Notes: a model not told the origin generated them from the letters alone. DNA of 64,000 nucleotides from Norana najaformis (GCA_964023275.1 OZ029916.1:31464587-31528586); one strand, 5' to 3'; shown: positions 32,800 through 47,150, numbered from the stretch's first letter. Made by a program: numbers and translations.

Positions 32800-32829
32800 C
32801 TAGAAACATCATTATTATTGAATTTCGTT

Positions 32830-33220
32830 AATTTATTCATTTATATATTATTTACCTTTGTTAATCTGATGAGAAAGATGATCCAGTTGTTGGAATGCTG
32901 TTGTCGTGTTTGTGTACAGGACCATGCCAATAACAACTATATTGTTCAAAAAGGCGTGTGACGAATGATTGATTGCCTTAACGTACAACATGTCTCCTTG
33001 ATCAAAACGTCATGGTGGGGCTAAATGCCGAGAATGACACAACACACGGCGTCTCTCATTAATATTCATGTTAAGTGAAGGAAACATTTTCCGAGTTTTA
33101 TATAGGACCACGTTGGTTTGAAATAATGTTAATAGTATAAGCTTGCGGGAAATTGGTTTAGAGTTTGGTTTAGCATTTTTTGAATAAATATCCGTTTCGG
33201 ATATTCCTTTCTCTCTTCCG
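32830..33220. other. Presumed receptor intron 1, no gene seen
   Basis: The acceptor at 32800 shows that at least one more receptor exon exists upstream. No phase-1 donor after a signal-peptide-like frame was found here or, by eye, in the rest of the window. Confidence 0.4.
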
Positions 33221-33640
33221 TCAGGTATGTGCCGACGATAAGGTTTGGACAAGATGTCTCCATTTAGTTCTGCCTTTGATTGTGTTTAACGGCTGTTCCC
33301 ATGTCCATGTCTTGCCTTTTAGATCTTCTTTCACTTTTTCCATCCATGTCTTTTTGTCTTCCCTAATCCGTGTTCCCTCCACATGGCCAAAAAGTGCTCT
33401 GGCTGGTAATCTCTTGTTGTCCATCCTTGTTACATGGCCGAACCATGTCAGTCTTCTTTCTCTAATCTTGTCTACGAGTGTCTCCCTCTGTCCAAACTCA
33501 TTCCGAATCACCTCGTTACGAATCCTATTTCGTCCAGTTCTTCACAGTATTCTTCTTAGCCAGCTCATTTCCGCCACCAGTATCATCCTTTCGTCTTCCT
33601 TACGTATGTAAATAACACTCAGACCCATTCAACAGCATTG
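33221..33640 (-). pseudogene. LINE 3' coding end, minus strand (dead fragment)
   Basis: The minus-strand frame gives RLTWFGHVTRMDNKRLPARAL, then KKTWMEKVKEDLK. This is the C-terminal domain common to RTE-like and related LINE polyproteins (WFGHVxRMD ... KxWxDxVKxDL). Upstream (higher coordinates) the same theme continues as VAEMSWLRRIL, broken by a stop, then RNRIRNEV. Only the last about 140 codons remain. Confidence 0.8.
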
Positions 33641-33689
33641 GAGTGATAAAAGATTCATACAGTTTTATAAACAAAACAAAAAAAAATAA

Positions 33690-34616
33690 GCGTTTAATCA
33701 ACTTTAAATCAACAGATAAAAACGTCTTGTAAAACAACGTTTTGTTTCATGCCAACTTTAATTTAAATCAATTCAACGTTAAATTAACGTTTGTGTGCTG
33801 CTTAAGATATTCTCTCACCTATCAAGCTTTACAACAGGGCATGAAAGGCCTCAGTAGGCCTACAGTCCTTTAGGCAACACCACGCCATGTCTAATGAAGC
33901 GAGCAACATCCAACTGGCTATTCGAATTTCCTCAGACCTCAGCAGCATCCGCCCAGGGCCCTCATTAGGCCTGCCTTTAATAACCCGGACGACACAGGGT
34001 CCTCCGGGGATCTGCACAAGCTTAATCTAGACTGGTCCAAACATAACAAACATGCATATACGAGGATTCGAAGAGAGAGAGAGAGAGATGCAGCTTCAGA
34101 GGACCAGTTAATTACAGTCATACATCATTCGAGCGCCAGGCATCTTTGCTTAACATCTGGCCATTTTTTGCTGTGGCAGAAAATAAATCACGAAGACAGC
34201 GGCGTAAATCCGCTGTGCGAAAAACTGTGCCAACTGCAGCACATCATTAGCACAATCTGATTACTGCTTCCACGCATCCATCCCTACCTCATTTTCCTCC
34301 CCACTCCCGCTGTCCTTTTCCCCTTCCTATAGACAGTGAGCCTCAGCAACAAACAAAACCAGACAGTGTATTCTGTCACTATTCCAACCACACTGTACAG
34401 TGTCTCCCGACTCATGCCAACTTAGCCTGAAATATCCAGGTCTCTCTACCTCCTCCCTCTCCTCCTCTGCCTCCTCCTCTGCCTTGCGGGAACTCTAAGA
34501 TGATTGTCACAGAAACCATACATATTACATCCAAGCTCATTATTTCCTTTCTAGTTTCTTCTTTTACTCTGTTTGTTGTTCCCTCTTTCCCCTTCCCCTG
34601 AAATCCCAACAAGACT
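33690..34616. other. Non-coding stretch
   Basis: Contains an ACGTT-rich AT stretch (33690-33805) resembling the ends of the candidate element at 22647-25239, a short GA repeat near 34073-34088, and a TC-rich strip near 34440-34480. No gene was recognised. Confidence 0.35.
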
Positions 34617-34790
34617 ATATATATATATATATATATAGATATATTATATATCGCAGAGAAATCACAGAAACCCCAAATATTTTATACTAGTAATATATAT
34701 ATATATATATATATATTATATCGCAGAGAAATCACAGAAACCCCAAATATTTCATACCAGTAAGAATAATTACTGACTCACGCCCAAAAT
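34617..34790. repeat. Two (TA)n tracts in a 70-bp tandem duplication
   Basis: TCGCAGAGAAATCACAGAAA recurs at 34651 and 34721, exactly 70 bp apart, each preceded by a TA run. Confidence 0.88.
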
Positions 34791-34948
34791 AACGAGTACA
34801 CTTACTGACCCACCCACCTCTAAATAACGATTATAAGTAGTGGCCTACCGATAAGAGAGTAATTACTGGTCCATCACTACTCGAGTACAATTACTGGCCC
34901 ACCCCCAAAATAATAAGTAGGTTATAATTACTCTCTCACCAGTAAATA

Positions 34949-34973
34949 AATAAGAATAATTACTGGCCCATCG
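34949..34973. repeat. Left arm of a 25-bp inverted repeat
   Basis: Pairs with 35841-35865 at 24 of 25 positions, core ATTACTGGCCCATCG. Related AATTACTGGCCCA-like units are scattered from 34755 to here. Confidence 0.75.
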
Positions 34974-35680
34974 CCGTAAGACGAACTACTGTGCACATAT
35001 TTCCCAAAAATATTTTCTTTAATCAAGAACACAAGGGTCCGACAGCCGTCAAATTTATAGACCGTCGGTTCTGGCGGTCACGCTTCACTCGTGTCGGAGT
35101 CCCAGCTACCTGTCCCTTGCTTTACACTTTGACCTTCGAGTCCTGCCGTCGGCGCTCTTCGCCCGTGGGGCGGCGACGACGCTGCAGTGCCCTCGTATGG
35201 GTGGCCACGAGCTGGGGGTGAGCGGTCATCGTGTGTGTCCATTGGCGTCCTCTGGCGCTGCTCCTGCATGGTTCAAAGAGTCCCTCGAAGGTTATGACTA
35301 ATTTTTATTACTATTGTCATTATTACTAATTATTATTATTATTTGCCTGAGGTACCAATGATTTCTCGGGACTTATTAAATAGAAATAAAATGTCTGGGT
35401 TCGTTAAATTTCGTCGAGTTTTGGCAGAAATTGCTGCGACAGCATTAAAGCGTTGGCTGAAAACGAATAGGCGCTGGAAATGATGGCATGTTTCTCTTTT
35501 GTCGCCAGATGTAGCAGCGCTATAGAGCGCTGAAGCTCCGTAATAAAAGCAAACCCAGCGTTGTTAATTGGACCAAGAGATTCGAAGGCAATCGAAAGGA
35601 AATGATATTGTGGCAGGAGTGGACTGTATTCTTATTTTCATTATTATTTTCATTATTATTTTCATTATTATTATCATTCA

Positions 35681-35758
35681 GGTGCGCAATACTCCAGTGG
35701 TTGGATTGTCCGTGTTGGATTATCAACCGAGTGGTCGCTGGTTCAAATCCCCATCACA
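35681..35758 (+). mobile_element. tRNA-derived SINE head, plus strand
   Basis: GGTGCGCAATA is followed by an A-box-like CTCCAGTGGTTGG and the B box GGTTCAAATCC at 35740-35750. An anticodon-like GTTG/CAAC stem lies between them. The ends do not form an acceptor stem, so it is a SINE or tRNA relic and not a tRNA gene. Its head matches 58754-58828 (minus). Confidence 0.6.
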
Positions 35759-35840
35759 ATAGAAACAGCCTATTTCTCTTCCACTTGCGCCTTTATACTT
35801 ACTTATCGATGGACGAGTATACTTGTGGCCCAGTAATTAT

Positions 35841-35865
35841 CGATGGGCCAGTAATTATTCTCATT
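35841..35865. repeat. Right arm of the 25-bp inverted repeat
   Basis: CGATGGGCCAGTAATTATTC and following bases are complementary to 34949-34973. A near-copy (GGCCCAGTAATTATCGAT) sits just before it, so both arms are small arrays of the same unit about 0.9 kb apart. Confidence 0.75.
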
Positions 35866-36288
35866 AGTTAGGGGAGGGCAAGTGATTGTACTCGTGATTT
35901 TGTGGATGAATCAATAATTATACGTACTCAACTACTCGTATACCATTCTTTCTTAAATCCTCGAGTTCTTTATCCTGAGCGCTCACAGTGGGCAAAATCT
36001 CAGTGGCGTATAACTACAAATTTCCGGTTCACCATACTGCTCCCTTGCCCCAACCCTCCAAAAGAAGCAGGCACACCTCATTCTCAGTTGTGGGTCCATG
36101 TGCACGGCCTTTTATAGGCCAACCACTGCGTCTAGTCTGCACACGTGCCTCCCTTTGTCCAAATCCCATTCATAATTGGATACTGCGAATTTTGCGTCTT
36201 ACAACCAGATCATCAGCGACATCGTGTTGTTTGTTTCTGCCTCTATACACTGGGGCAGTTATCTGTATCGATTAAATCTTTCGCCAGT

Positions 36289-36502
36289 CAAGGCGCCTCT
36301 GTGCTTGTGGATGCCGGTTCGCATCCCGACCGTGGCTTATTTCAGAGATTTGAATCTCGGCTACACGGTCCGTGCACGGGAACCTTATATGTCGTGGCGC
36401 CCATTCAAACGGGCAGCGGTCTGAACTGATAAATTTATTGAAAAATGAGCATGGTTGAGGCCAAACGGCCGCAATGGAAAAACATGTACATTTACATTTA
36501 TA
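36289..36502 (+). mobile_element. SINE family 2, copy 1
   Basis: Head AAGGCGCCTC with the B-box-like GGTTCGCATCCCG; body CGTGGCTTATTTCAGAGATT followed by TGAATCTCGG; then GTGGCGCCCATTCAAAC and a tail TGTACATTTACATTTAT. It shares all of these in order with the copy at 60778-61002 and, inverted and shorter, with 41264-41370. Confidence 0.8.
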
Positions 36503-37570
36503 TGCAGGAGAAAAATCTATAGCATTAGGTCACTTGAATCCTTGATGACACAACTGTGGTCCATCTGTGTGGAGCCTACTACTTCCAAGCAGCTTTGTTG
36601 ATTGCAAAAATATACTGAACCCTATGGTGCCGCATCTTGTAATAGTGACTCCATGTCAACAGGAGATTGCATGAGATATCGACAGCACAAGAGGAGTTGT
36701 GAACTTTGACCTGATCGTAATGCGTCTAAAGTGAATCCATTAATTGATGCACTGATGCAAACAAGGCCAGGTCCAGGACTTGCGAGGTCGTCGACGAGGT
36801 GAAAACTGGGACCAAGATCCAGACGAATGCAGCCACGGTTTAGGTCAGACACAATGAATGCGATGATGATGATGGTGGTGGTGGTGATGATGATGATGGT
36901 GAGGATGATGATGTTGATAATAATAATAATAATAAAGTTGTTGTCAGGAGATGATGCTGGTGATGATGATATTAACAGTAGTAGTTGTTGTCAGGGCCCG
37001 TTCACCCACTAGGCGAACTAGGCGGCATGAAATACGCCTCATATGAGACATGAAACACACCTCTTATGGGACATGAAACACACCACATACCACTCTGTGA
37101 TCGGTGATTTCAAGCTGCTTGATACAGTGGAATTATTCACTATAATTTGTCATTGCCATTCTGCACCTGGTTCCAGTTTCGTATCTGCATTCCTCTGAGC
37201 ACAGGTGCCACAGAAATAACATTGGTTACAACTTGTGGATGTTCGCCTATAGGAGGATCAGCTCAAGTGTAGGCATGCTGCAGTTTTTTTAGTAGCTCAG
37301 TCACATTTGAGGAATGAGATGGTTATCGGCAGCTGCTGTCGTGTTTCTGATTTTTAGAAGTTTCAATATCGTTGTTAAAGAATTACCGATGATAAGACAC
37401 AGCTGTGGCAGCGACGCCACTAGCGAATTTGATGATACAAATCTGATGACTGACCAGCAATAGGCGTAAACTTTTGTGTCATGATGTGCTGAGATATAAA
37501 GTGTTACAAGTCCGTTGATAAACTTATTGTTTCAAATATTTTAACCCAATGTCGTTTAACAAATTTCTTC
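36503..37570. other. Non-coding stretch
   Basis: Contains GAT-rich simple sequence at about 36855-36975. No gene was recognised. Confidence 0.4.
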
Positions 37571-37996
37571 TTGACTATTCCAATTTTATCCTTTTCCGTA
37601 GGCCTATCCCCTCTTATCAGAAAGTTACTGAACTTAGCAGCACACCTTCTACGTCCTAATTGTAACCTTTCATCTGATGGCATTCTCTTAAAACTTCACT
37701 GGCTCCCGGTTTCAAAACGCATTGATTTTAAAATAGCAACAATCATCTACCGACTTCTCCACACCCAGCAACCTGCCTATCTTCGATCATTAATCGACTA
37801 TTATGTTTCCATTTGTAATACACGATCTTATGACCCATTGAAGGTGCGACAACCTTTCGTGGGCAAAGTCATTGGGGGAACATGCTTTAGTTCGGCCTCG
37901 CCCATGATTTCGAACAACATTCCTTTGTCAATTAAGTCTGCTCCATCAGTCTCATCCTTCAAACGGCAACTTAAAAGTTTTTATTCTGTTAACTAA
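37571..37996 (+). pseudogene. CR1/L2-like LINE 3' coding end
   Basis: The 141-codon frame gives LHWLPVSKRIDFKIATIIYRLL, then QPAYLRSLI and the end FSSASPMISNNIPLSIKSAP followed by SVSSFKRQLK. This is the standard C-terminus of CR1/L2/jockey-type LINE ORF2 (LHWLPV-x-RI-x-FK ... WN-x-LP-x-x-I-R-x-x-x-S-x-x-x-FK-x-x-LK). Only this end is present, as expected of 5'-truncated insertion. The conserved Trp is replaced by Ser (MISNN), a sign of decay. The (CATT)n tract begins about 100 bp downstream. Confidence 0.82.
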
Positions 37997-38103
37997 CCTA
38001 TTACCTAGTTTTTCCTCCTTTGCTACTGGCTGTCTCCTCTGAGCGACTGACCGTGCCTCTGATTGAAGCATTTTATGCCTGGCAATATTAATATTCATTG
38101 TCT

Positions 38104-38146
38104 CTTAATATTCATTCATTCATTCGTTCATTCATTCATTCATTCA
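38104..38146. repeat. (CATT)n microsatellite
   Basis: Repeated TTCATTCATTCA, perhaps the simple-sequence tail of the LINE just upstream. Confidence 0.9.
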
Positions 38147-38162
38147 TAGTATTAACATCGGT

Positions 38163-38174
38163 ATAACTATCGTT
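38163..38174. repeat. 12-bp target-site duplication, left copy
   Basis: ATAACTATCGTT, identical to 40550-40561, bounds the RTE-like LINE. Confidence 0.9.
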
Positions 38175-40549
38175 ATATGAGAACAAAATGAGGCAGGAGA
38201 AAGATTAGTAGAGTTTTGCGATGGGAACAACTTGGGAATAATGAATACATGGTTTGAACAGCCAAAAAGAAGACTGTACACTTGGACGTCACCAGATGGG
38301 AAACATCGGAATCAGATAGATTACATACTGATAAACAAAAGATGGAAAAGCACGATAAGGGATGCAAGAACGAGACCAGGCGCGGATTGTGGAACTGATC
38401 ATGAATTATTAGTGGCAACAGTGCAAACGAAATTGAAGAAATTGAAAAAAGGAGAAAGACTGAACACGTATGACTGCAAAGGAATTACACCGGAATACAG
38501 AACGGAAATAAGGAATAGGTTTGAAATATTAGAGAGGGACGAGACGATGATAGATGAGGACACGAACCACCTGTGGGAGAAGGTGAAGGGAATAATACTA
38601 GAAACTGCTGAGAAACACATTCCGAAGAAAAAGAAAGTCACAACAACTCCCTGGCTCTCGAAGGATGCTATCAACATAGCTGTAGAAAGAAAGGAGGCAA
38701 AAAAGAAGGAGACAAAAACAAGGTACGAGAAATGAATAGAGCATTCCAAAAGCAAGCACGTATAGACAAAGAAAAACATCTAAATGCAATGTGCAAGGAA
38801 ATGGAGGAAGAGGGAAAGAAAGGAAGAACTAAAGAAATGTTTTCAAAAGTGAGGGAAATAACGAGAAAATTCACACCAAGAATGGGATCAATGAGGTCAA
38901 GGGATGGACACATAATCGCAGACGAAGAGGAAATGAAGAACAGATGGAAAGAATACACAGAGGAGCTGTACAGTGAAGATAGGAGAGTAATGAAAGAATG
39001 AATCGATACATCAGAACATGAAAAGGAACCGGACGTTTTGGAAGCAGAGGTGGAATGGGCAATTAGACAACTGAAGGACAATAAAGCACCGGGTCCGGAT
39101 GGGATACCCATAGAAATGGTAAAAGCAGGAGATGGCACAATGACAAAGACAATAACAAAAATGTGCAATATCATATGGACAACCGGAAAATGGCCAGAGG
39201 ATTGGAAGAGCTCAATCTTTATCCCTATATTCAAAAAAGGAGATGCGAGAGAGTGTGAAAACTACAGGACCATGGCAATGATATCGCACATAAGTAAAAT
39301 ACTACTTAAAATAATACATAAAAGAATGGAGAACATAATAGAGAGGGAGCTTCCAGATAACCAAGCAGGATTTAGGAAATCCCGCGGAACTCGTGATCAT
39401 ATCGCCAACATGCGGTGGATAATGGAGAGACAAAAGGAGTATGGACAAAAATTATACATATGCTTCATTGACTATAGTAAGGCATTCGATTGCATTGATC
39501 ATGAGTTGATGTGGAAAACCTTAATAGAAATGGGAATACCAAGGCACTTGATACAACTTCTTAAGGGATTGTACGAAGAACAGACTGCGGTAATAAGAAC
39601 TGAATTTGGAGATACTGAAAGAATCAAAATAAAGAAAGGAGTGAGGCAGGGATGCATTCTGTCCCCATTCCTATTTAACCTATATGCAGAAAGGATAATG
39701 AGGATGGCGGAAATAAATGGAGCAAAAGAGGGAGTAAAGATAGCGGGAAGAACACTGAATAATCTGAGATACGCAGATGACACAACACTATTAGCAGGTA
39801 AAAAAACAGATCTGGTAGAACTGATAAGAAGGCTGAAGAGAGAGAGCGAGAAAGCAGGACTATATACTTCAATATAAAGAAAACGAAGATCATGACAACA
39901 GCTGAGGAGGGCAGTTTTATGGTGGATGGAGAGGAATTAGAGACGGTAACAAGCTTTACATTCTTGGGATCAGTAGTAGAAAGAGAAGGAAAGTGCGATA
40001 TGGAAATAAACCGAAGGGTGGCGATTGGAAAAGCCGCAAGGAATGGACTAGAAAAAATATGGAAAGACAAACATGTGAGCACAGACACGAAAAAAAGATT
40101 GGTGAGGGCCTTGATTATACCAACAGTAACATACGGCAGTGAGACGTGGACAATGACCAAGAAAATAGAGAAAAAAATCAATGCTTGTGAAATGTGGATA
40201 TGGAGGAAGATGCTGAGAACATCATGGACGGAGAAAAGGACTAATGAATGGGTACGCAAGGCGATTGGAATTGAGCAAGATGAGACATTACAACAAACAG
40301 TGCTAAAATCAAAGCTGAGGTTCTTTGGACATGTTATGAGATCAGATGGATTGGAAAAAGAAATGATGCTGGCTTGTGGAGAGGGAAAGAGAAAACAAGG
40401 GAGACCAAGGAAAAAATGGATGGACAAGATACACGAAGCAATGAACTTGGCACAACTAAGGGACGCGACATTGGAAAGAAAGAAATGGAGAAGATTGATC
40501 ATGACGGTCGCTAGAGCTCAAAGAGCTGACAGCACAAGGTGACAAGGTG
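38175..40549 (+). mobile_element. 5'-truncated RTE-like LINE
   Basis: Insertion between two identical 12-bp copies of ATAACTATCGTT. The 5' end falls inside the endonuclease domain. The 3' end follows the ORF stop closely and carries two copies of CAAGGTGA as a short tail. Truncation, target duplication and an 8-bp tail are the signs of target-primed insertion. Confidence 0.9.
38181..40542 (+). pseudogene. Endonuclease-reverse transcriptase of the RTE-like LINE (disrupted)
   Basis: Coding similarity spans the whole insertion in three pieces. Piece 1, 38181-38735, starts EQNEAGERLVEFCDGNN and has TSPDGKHRNQIDYIL and DHELLVATV, the C-terminal part of the APE endonuclease. Piece 2, 38732-39877, starts in another frame, has an in-frame stop at 38999-39001, and contains DNKAPGPDGIP, DNQAGFRKSRGTRDHI, GVRQGCILSPFLFNLYAERI and an intact catalytic LRYADDTTLLAG. 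Piece 3, 39892-40542, after a frameshift near 39867, has TFLGS, YGSETWTM, RFFGHVMRSDG and GRPRKKWMDKI. The APE-RT-Cys-poor tail order suits the RTE/BovB group. Two frame breaks and one stop make it non-functional. It would have copied its own RNA at a nick in chromosomal DNA. Confidence 0.88.
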
Positions 40550-40561
40550 ATAACTATCGTT
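40550..40561. repeat. 12-bp target-site duplication, right copy
   Basis: Identical to 38163-38174. Confidence 0.9.
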
Positions 40562-40800
40562 CCACACGAAAGACACCTCTTTGTTCTAATACTGATATGT
40601 AGGCCTACTTACTCAACAGGCCAGATACAGAAAATATCGTAGGTCACAATGTATGGTCATTATGCCACTGGAGGCAACTGGTGGCGGGCTACGAGTGCAC
40701 CGGGGTCAACGAACGTGGCTGTCAGATTCGGCAGCACTTAATTATAGGTTCTACTACCGTAAGCTTCATGCAGATACGTACAGAGACACGGAGAATATAG

Positions 40801-40871
40801 ATGGCTCTTCGGCCGAGTGGCTAACGTGTCGACTTTTAGGCCTACTTATGCGGCCTGAGTTCGAATAATGG
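40801..40871 (+). mobile_element. tRNA-like SINE head (Leu/Ser-type)
   Basis: TCGGCCGAGTGGCTAACG resembles the A box of tRNA-Leu/Ser and GAGTTCGAATAA a weakened B box, with a variable-arm-sized gap. The acceptor ends do not pair, so a relic is preferred over a gene. Confidence 0.45.
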
Positions 40872-41224
40872 CCCATTGTTATAAATAAGTTGGTTAAGGA
40901 GTCGGCTGACGTTGGCGTTGTAAATTGGAAGGTAAAACTACGTTGGGACAACGCTACTGGCAGAACATTTGATCGAATTTCAAATAAGCTGTGGCCGATG
41001 TTGGATTTACAACCATTCACCGATAACGACTATGACGTAGGCTCAGTATTGACCCATTGTTATAAATAAGTCGGTTAAGTAGCGGTTAAGTAGCGGGATG
41101 ACGTAGGCGATCCGTTGTAAACTGGAGGGTCAAACTACGTTGGGCCAATGCTATTGGCCGAACGTTAGATCGAATTTCAAATAAGCTGTGGCCAATGTCG
41201 GATTTACAACCATTCGCCGATATT
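40872..41224. repeat. Tandem duplication of about 181 bp
   Basis: CCCATTGTTATAAATAAGT starts at 40872 and again at 41053. Both copies then share TTGTAAA, ACTACGTTGGG, GATCGAATTTCAAATAAGCT and GATTTACAACCATTC, with scattered substitutions. The antisense frame NGCKS-IGHSLFEIRSN is open in both copies. No known domain. Confidence 0.85.
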
Positions 41225-41263
41225 AACCACATTGTCGGTCCAACTTTGTCTGTGCTGGCTGGT

Positions 41264-41370
41264 TCCTTCACCACCGCTGCTGTTTGAATGTGTGCCAGGC
41301 CATTTAAGGTTCCCATGTACGGACCATACTATCCCGAGATTCAAATCTCTTAAATATTTGCGAACCTGCA
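41264..41370 (-). mobile_element. SINE family 2, copy 2 (minus, partial)
   Basis: On the minus strand it reads GCAGGTTCGCAAATATTT, AGAGATTTGAATCTCGGG, GGGAACCTTAAATGG, ACATTCAAACAGCAGC and GGTGGTGAAGG, the same order of blocks as 60778-61002. The tail is missing. Confidence 0.75.
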
Positions 41371-41379
41371 TCCCTAAGC

Positions 41380-43800
<2,421 letters not shown>

Positions 43801-44377
43801 GTATTCATGTATGTATGTATTTGAACAATTATAAAGTGCATTTTTAGGAACCTCACAAGGGTGCTGAATACAGTACTTTAATCATCTTTTTCTTACACTC
43901 TTGTTGAAGAATCTTCTCAGAAGCGAAATGATTCTTTGCCCATTGCTATTCTTTGTATTTCCCTCACGAAATCTTGCATTTTGCATAACTACAGTATATT
44001 CCCCAGGTAGCAGAATTCCACAACCTAGTCTGTGTTCTTGCCATCGCTTATTCTTAGCCTGTTTTCCGCCCATCCTCTTCTATTCTCTGTCATCTTTGTC
44101 TTCTTGGTATTTAGTTTAGTTTTATCCCATTATCCTTTGAGACTATATAAAGCCGGCTCATCCTACTTTAAAGGCCTTTCTGATTACCTGCCATAACTGT
44201 CTCCATCTTCAAAAACATAAATGTTCTCGTTGGCCTGCCGCCTATGCCTTTATTCTTTCAGTCATGTGGTCCTTTGGATTTCGAAGGAGTTCTTTGATGT
44301 AGACGTTGAAGATCACAGGTGATAATAAGGCCTTTGAGTAGTTTTTGAAAGACGCTATAAAATATTCAGACATATAC

Positions 44378-44421
44378 ATAGGGTCGCTATAGAAAAAAGT
44401 GTACATTTACATTTATCTGGC
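44378..44421 (+). mobile_element. SINE family 2 tail only
   Basis: GGGTCGCTATAGAAAAAAGT followed by GTACATTTACATTTAT, matching the 3' end of the copy at 60778-61002. The head is absent. Confidence 0.55.
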
Positions 44422-44429
44422 TCCGAAGA

Positions 44430-47150
44430 CTGGGCGCTGTAGAAATCATGAGGTTACAATTAGACCTACGATTGAAAACACCTTTTTAACCTTCCAAATT
44501 GCATTGGTTGACATTTACCAAGCAATAAAGGATGGAGGACTCTCCCGTGTCCTCCTTACGGTGAGTGTATGGAAGAGATTTCGGTGACGAGAAACGACTC
44601 TTTCTTACGACAAAATAGAATAAGGCTTTATTTTTTGATTGAAATAAGCATGCTTTATCTGGCAATTGCTTTAAATAGAATTACATTGCTCTGATTCAAT
44701 TTTAAGGGCAACAGTGAGGCAGCAGTTGAAGTACAAAGCAGCTCAAATCTGGGACTCGATAATAACGTTGATCATTATTAGTAACCAAACTTTTGTTAAA
44801 TGTTACTTTAAATTCTTATTCAAATAATTGACAACAAACAGCTTAAACGGGATGTGTTCACTCGATTTAACGAGAAATTCTTCAATTATAAAAGTTCTAT
44901 ACAGTGTGATCTGTACGGGTCAATTTCATCTGACATATCCTGGATTCGTAGGGTACAGGGAAAGAAAGAAACCACTCGGCCACCGCTGTGGGAACTTGCT
45001 GCCCTTTAAAGAAAAGAAAAGCATATAGTAGCTGGTGAGACAAGAGCTCACGTGATTTCGTCGCCAATCAGAAAATAAGACCCGCATTCTAGTTTTCAGG
45101 GTCACGACACGAGGGTCAGTAAAAAAGCCACTTTGTCTCTGCAACACAGGCTCTTAGCCATAACATGCAGCGTTTCCCTGTCGTCTGCTTAGCTAATCTA
45201 CGGAACTTTCTCTGCAAGTACTACAGTTCACTCGATTCCCGCACACCTCACTATCTCAATGATAACAGACTGACCTTGACCATTTTATACCAAAACAAAA
45301 CGCTGTGACTTTTACACTTCAAAAATATTGTTTGGTAAGCCAAAGTGTAAAAAGGGAAATCGCCCAGCTGAAGATGCGTGGTCCTCTTAAAGCAACTGTA
45401 GGCCTACACGATACAATAGAGACAAATTTCAATTTCAGCTTACGACCAGTTCATTACATCAATCATTAAATGCACAACTGGACATACACAGTTTTAGCCG
45501 AGTGAAGTTCTCTGAAAATCAATAGCAATCGCACATAAGATCTGCGGCTCGCAAAGGCGCAAAGAGAAGCCATCGTCCAGTGGATAAAGCGAGTAAGTCA
45601 ATTAGCAGCCAGAACTCCGCAACGCTCCGCTCTACCGGTGCATCTGTAATCGGACATTTATATAGCGCCACTTCAAGGAAAAGCTGGGCGGCATCTGTAG
45701 AACCGTGTTATTGATTCGCGCGGAGGCAAGCGGGCGGGCGAGGCGGCCTGACAATATCTGGGCGGATATTCTGTGGCAATGCATAACTGGCAAGCCTTAA
45801 TGTCTGCAAAGGACTCACGATCGTAAAGATCTCAACTGACGGTGAAAATCCTAGGGCATCTCGTGAGAAGTTAAGGGCAGAGAGGAGTGGCAGCGGCACG
45901 CGAAACACGGCTCGAGGGTCTAGTTTCGTCACTGTCGCAAGCGAGACCGCACAGCCGGCATCCGAGTGGAAGACGTGTTGGTTGAAATCATCGCGACGCC
46001 ACGAACAATACTGTCGCTGGGAATATAAAAATAACAGTCTTCCGGCTATGAGGACTTTCGCAGACCTGCAGCTGTGAAATGCCATCGTCTTCATCCGAAC
46101 ATGTACTTGCGCAAAATGACAACGTACTTCTCTTTACAATACAAGTAGCGGCGTCTTCAAGGTAGCTCAAAGCGAAATGCCCGTAACTTTAGAATGGCAG
46201 TACTGTTGCCTGCATGCTAAGAAAACCACGAGTTCGGATTTCAAGACGGGACGAGGTTCTCTCGTAAAAGGAATTCGTCTTTGGATCTCTACTCTGATGT
46301 ATCGCGAGCTGGTCGCGTTAGGTTTTCAAACACATCAGGTACGAGTAGGGTAGGCAGCTTAGTATGGGTAGAATAGGCTTTGGCAGCATGTATACTCGGG
46401 TATGGCAGGGCATGGTAGGGTAGGGTATGATAACATAGGGTAAGGTTAGATAAGGTAAGGTGAGGTAATACACTTATGCGTCTGAGAGATTTCTATAAGC
46501 ACAATACAAATACAGTTGCAATTTCTTGGAAAAGTATTTCAATTATTTTGAAGCACAAAGCAATGTCGATGGTACCGTACTCCCTATATAACAATTCTTA
46601 TAATTTAATGAAAGGTAATGTAAAGGAAGTTATGGTGAAGTAAGTGAAGGTAAGGCATAAATAGAATAAGGTAGCACATGCAAAGTAACGTATTAACCCA
46701 AGTCCAGGGAGGGTGAGGTAAGAAAAAGTAGGGTAGGATCGGGTATAGACAGCGTAGGATAGGGCAGTCCAGGACATAAACACGCTGGGTCACAGTTTGG
46801 GTTAATGAACACAATGAACACGAGGGAAGCCGAGACATGGGCGAAGCCAGTTTGACCAGTTTTAGTCTGAAAACCGAACCTAAAGCCATATTTCGACTGG
46901 TCTCTGCAGATGATAAGCCGTGCGTACTTCTCGATATGAGAAGCGCAATCGTTGGCCGCCGCACCAAACAATTCGACGTGACACATGTGAAAATTTCAGG
47001 CCATGTTATCGATGCTACGGTGTTAGACACAGGTGCAAACAGTGCTGAATGGTGTGGCTTATGCACTGGAAAGCAAATAGAACAGCGCCGTGTCTCTCCA
47101 GCTTCAACTGCAAGGGACGGACGGACGTACGAATGGACGCTCTTAGGGTT
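44430..47150. other. Non-coding or unassigned; locally GC-rich
   Basis: The part 45540-46260 is richer in G+C and CpG than its surroundings and has an open minus frame (45708-46094, 128 codons) without a recognisable domain. An upstream promoter or first-exon region of the receptor is possible but unproven. Degenerate GGTAG-type repeats run through 46340-46480 and 46600-46760. The ORF at 46837-47160 (107 codons) is not recognised. Confidence 0.35.

Noticed and set aside
32468-32803. 111-codon plus-strand ORF
   Set aside because: Exactly opposite the receptor L1 exon, which has splice sites and domain motifs.
45708-46094. 128-codon minus ORF as the receptor signal-peptide exon
   Set aside because: A donor-like GTGAGT follows at 45815-45820, but it would leave phase 0 where the L1 exon needs phase 1, and no clear signal peptide is seen.
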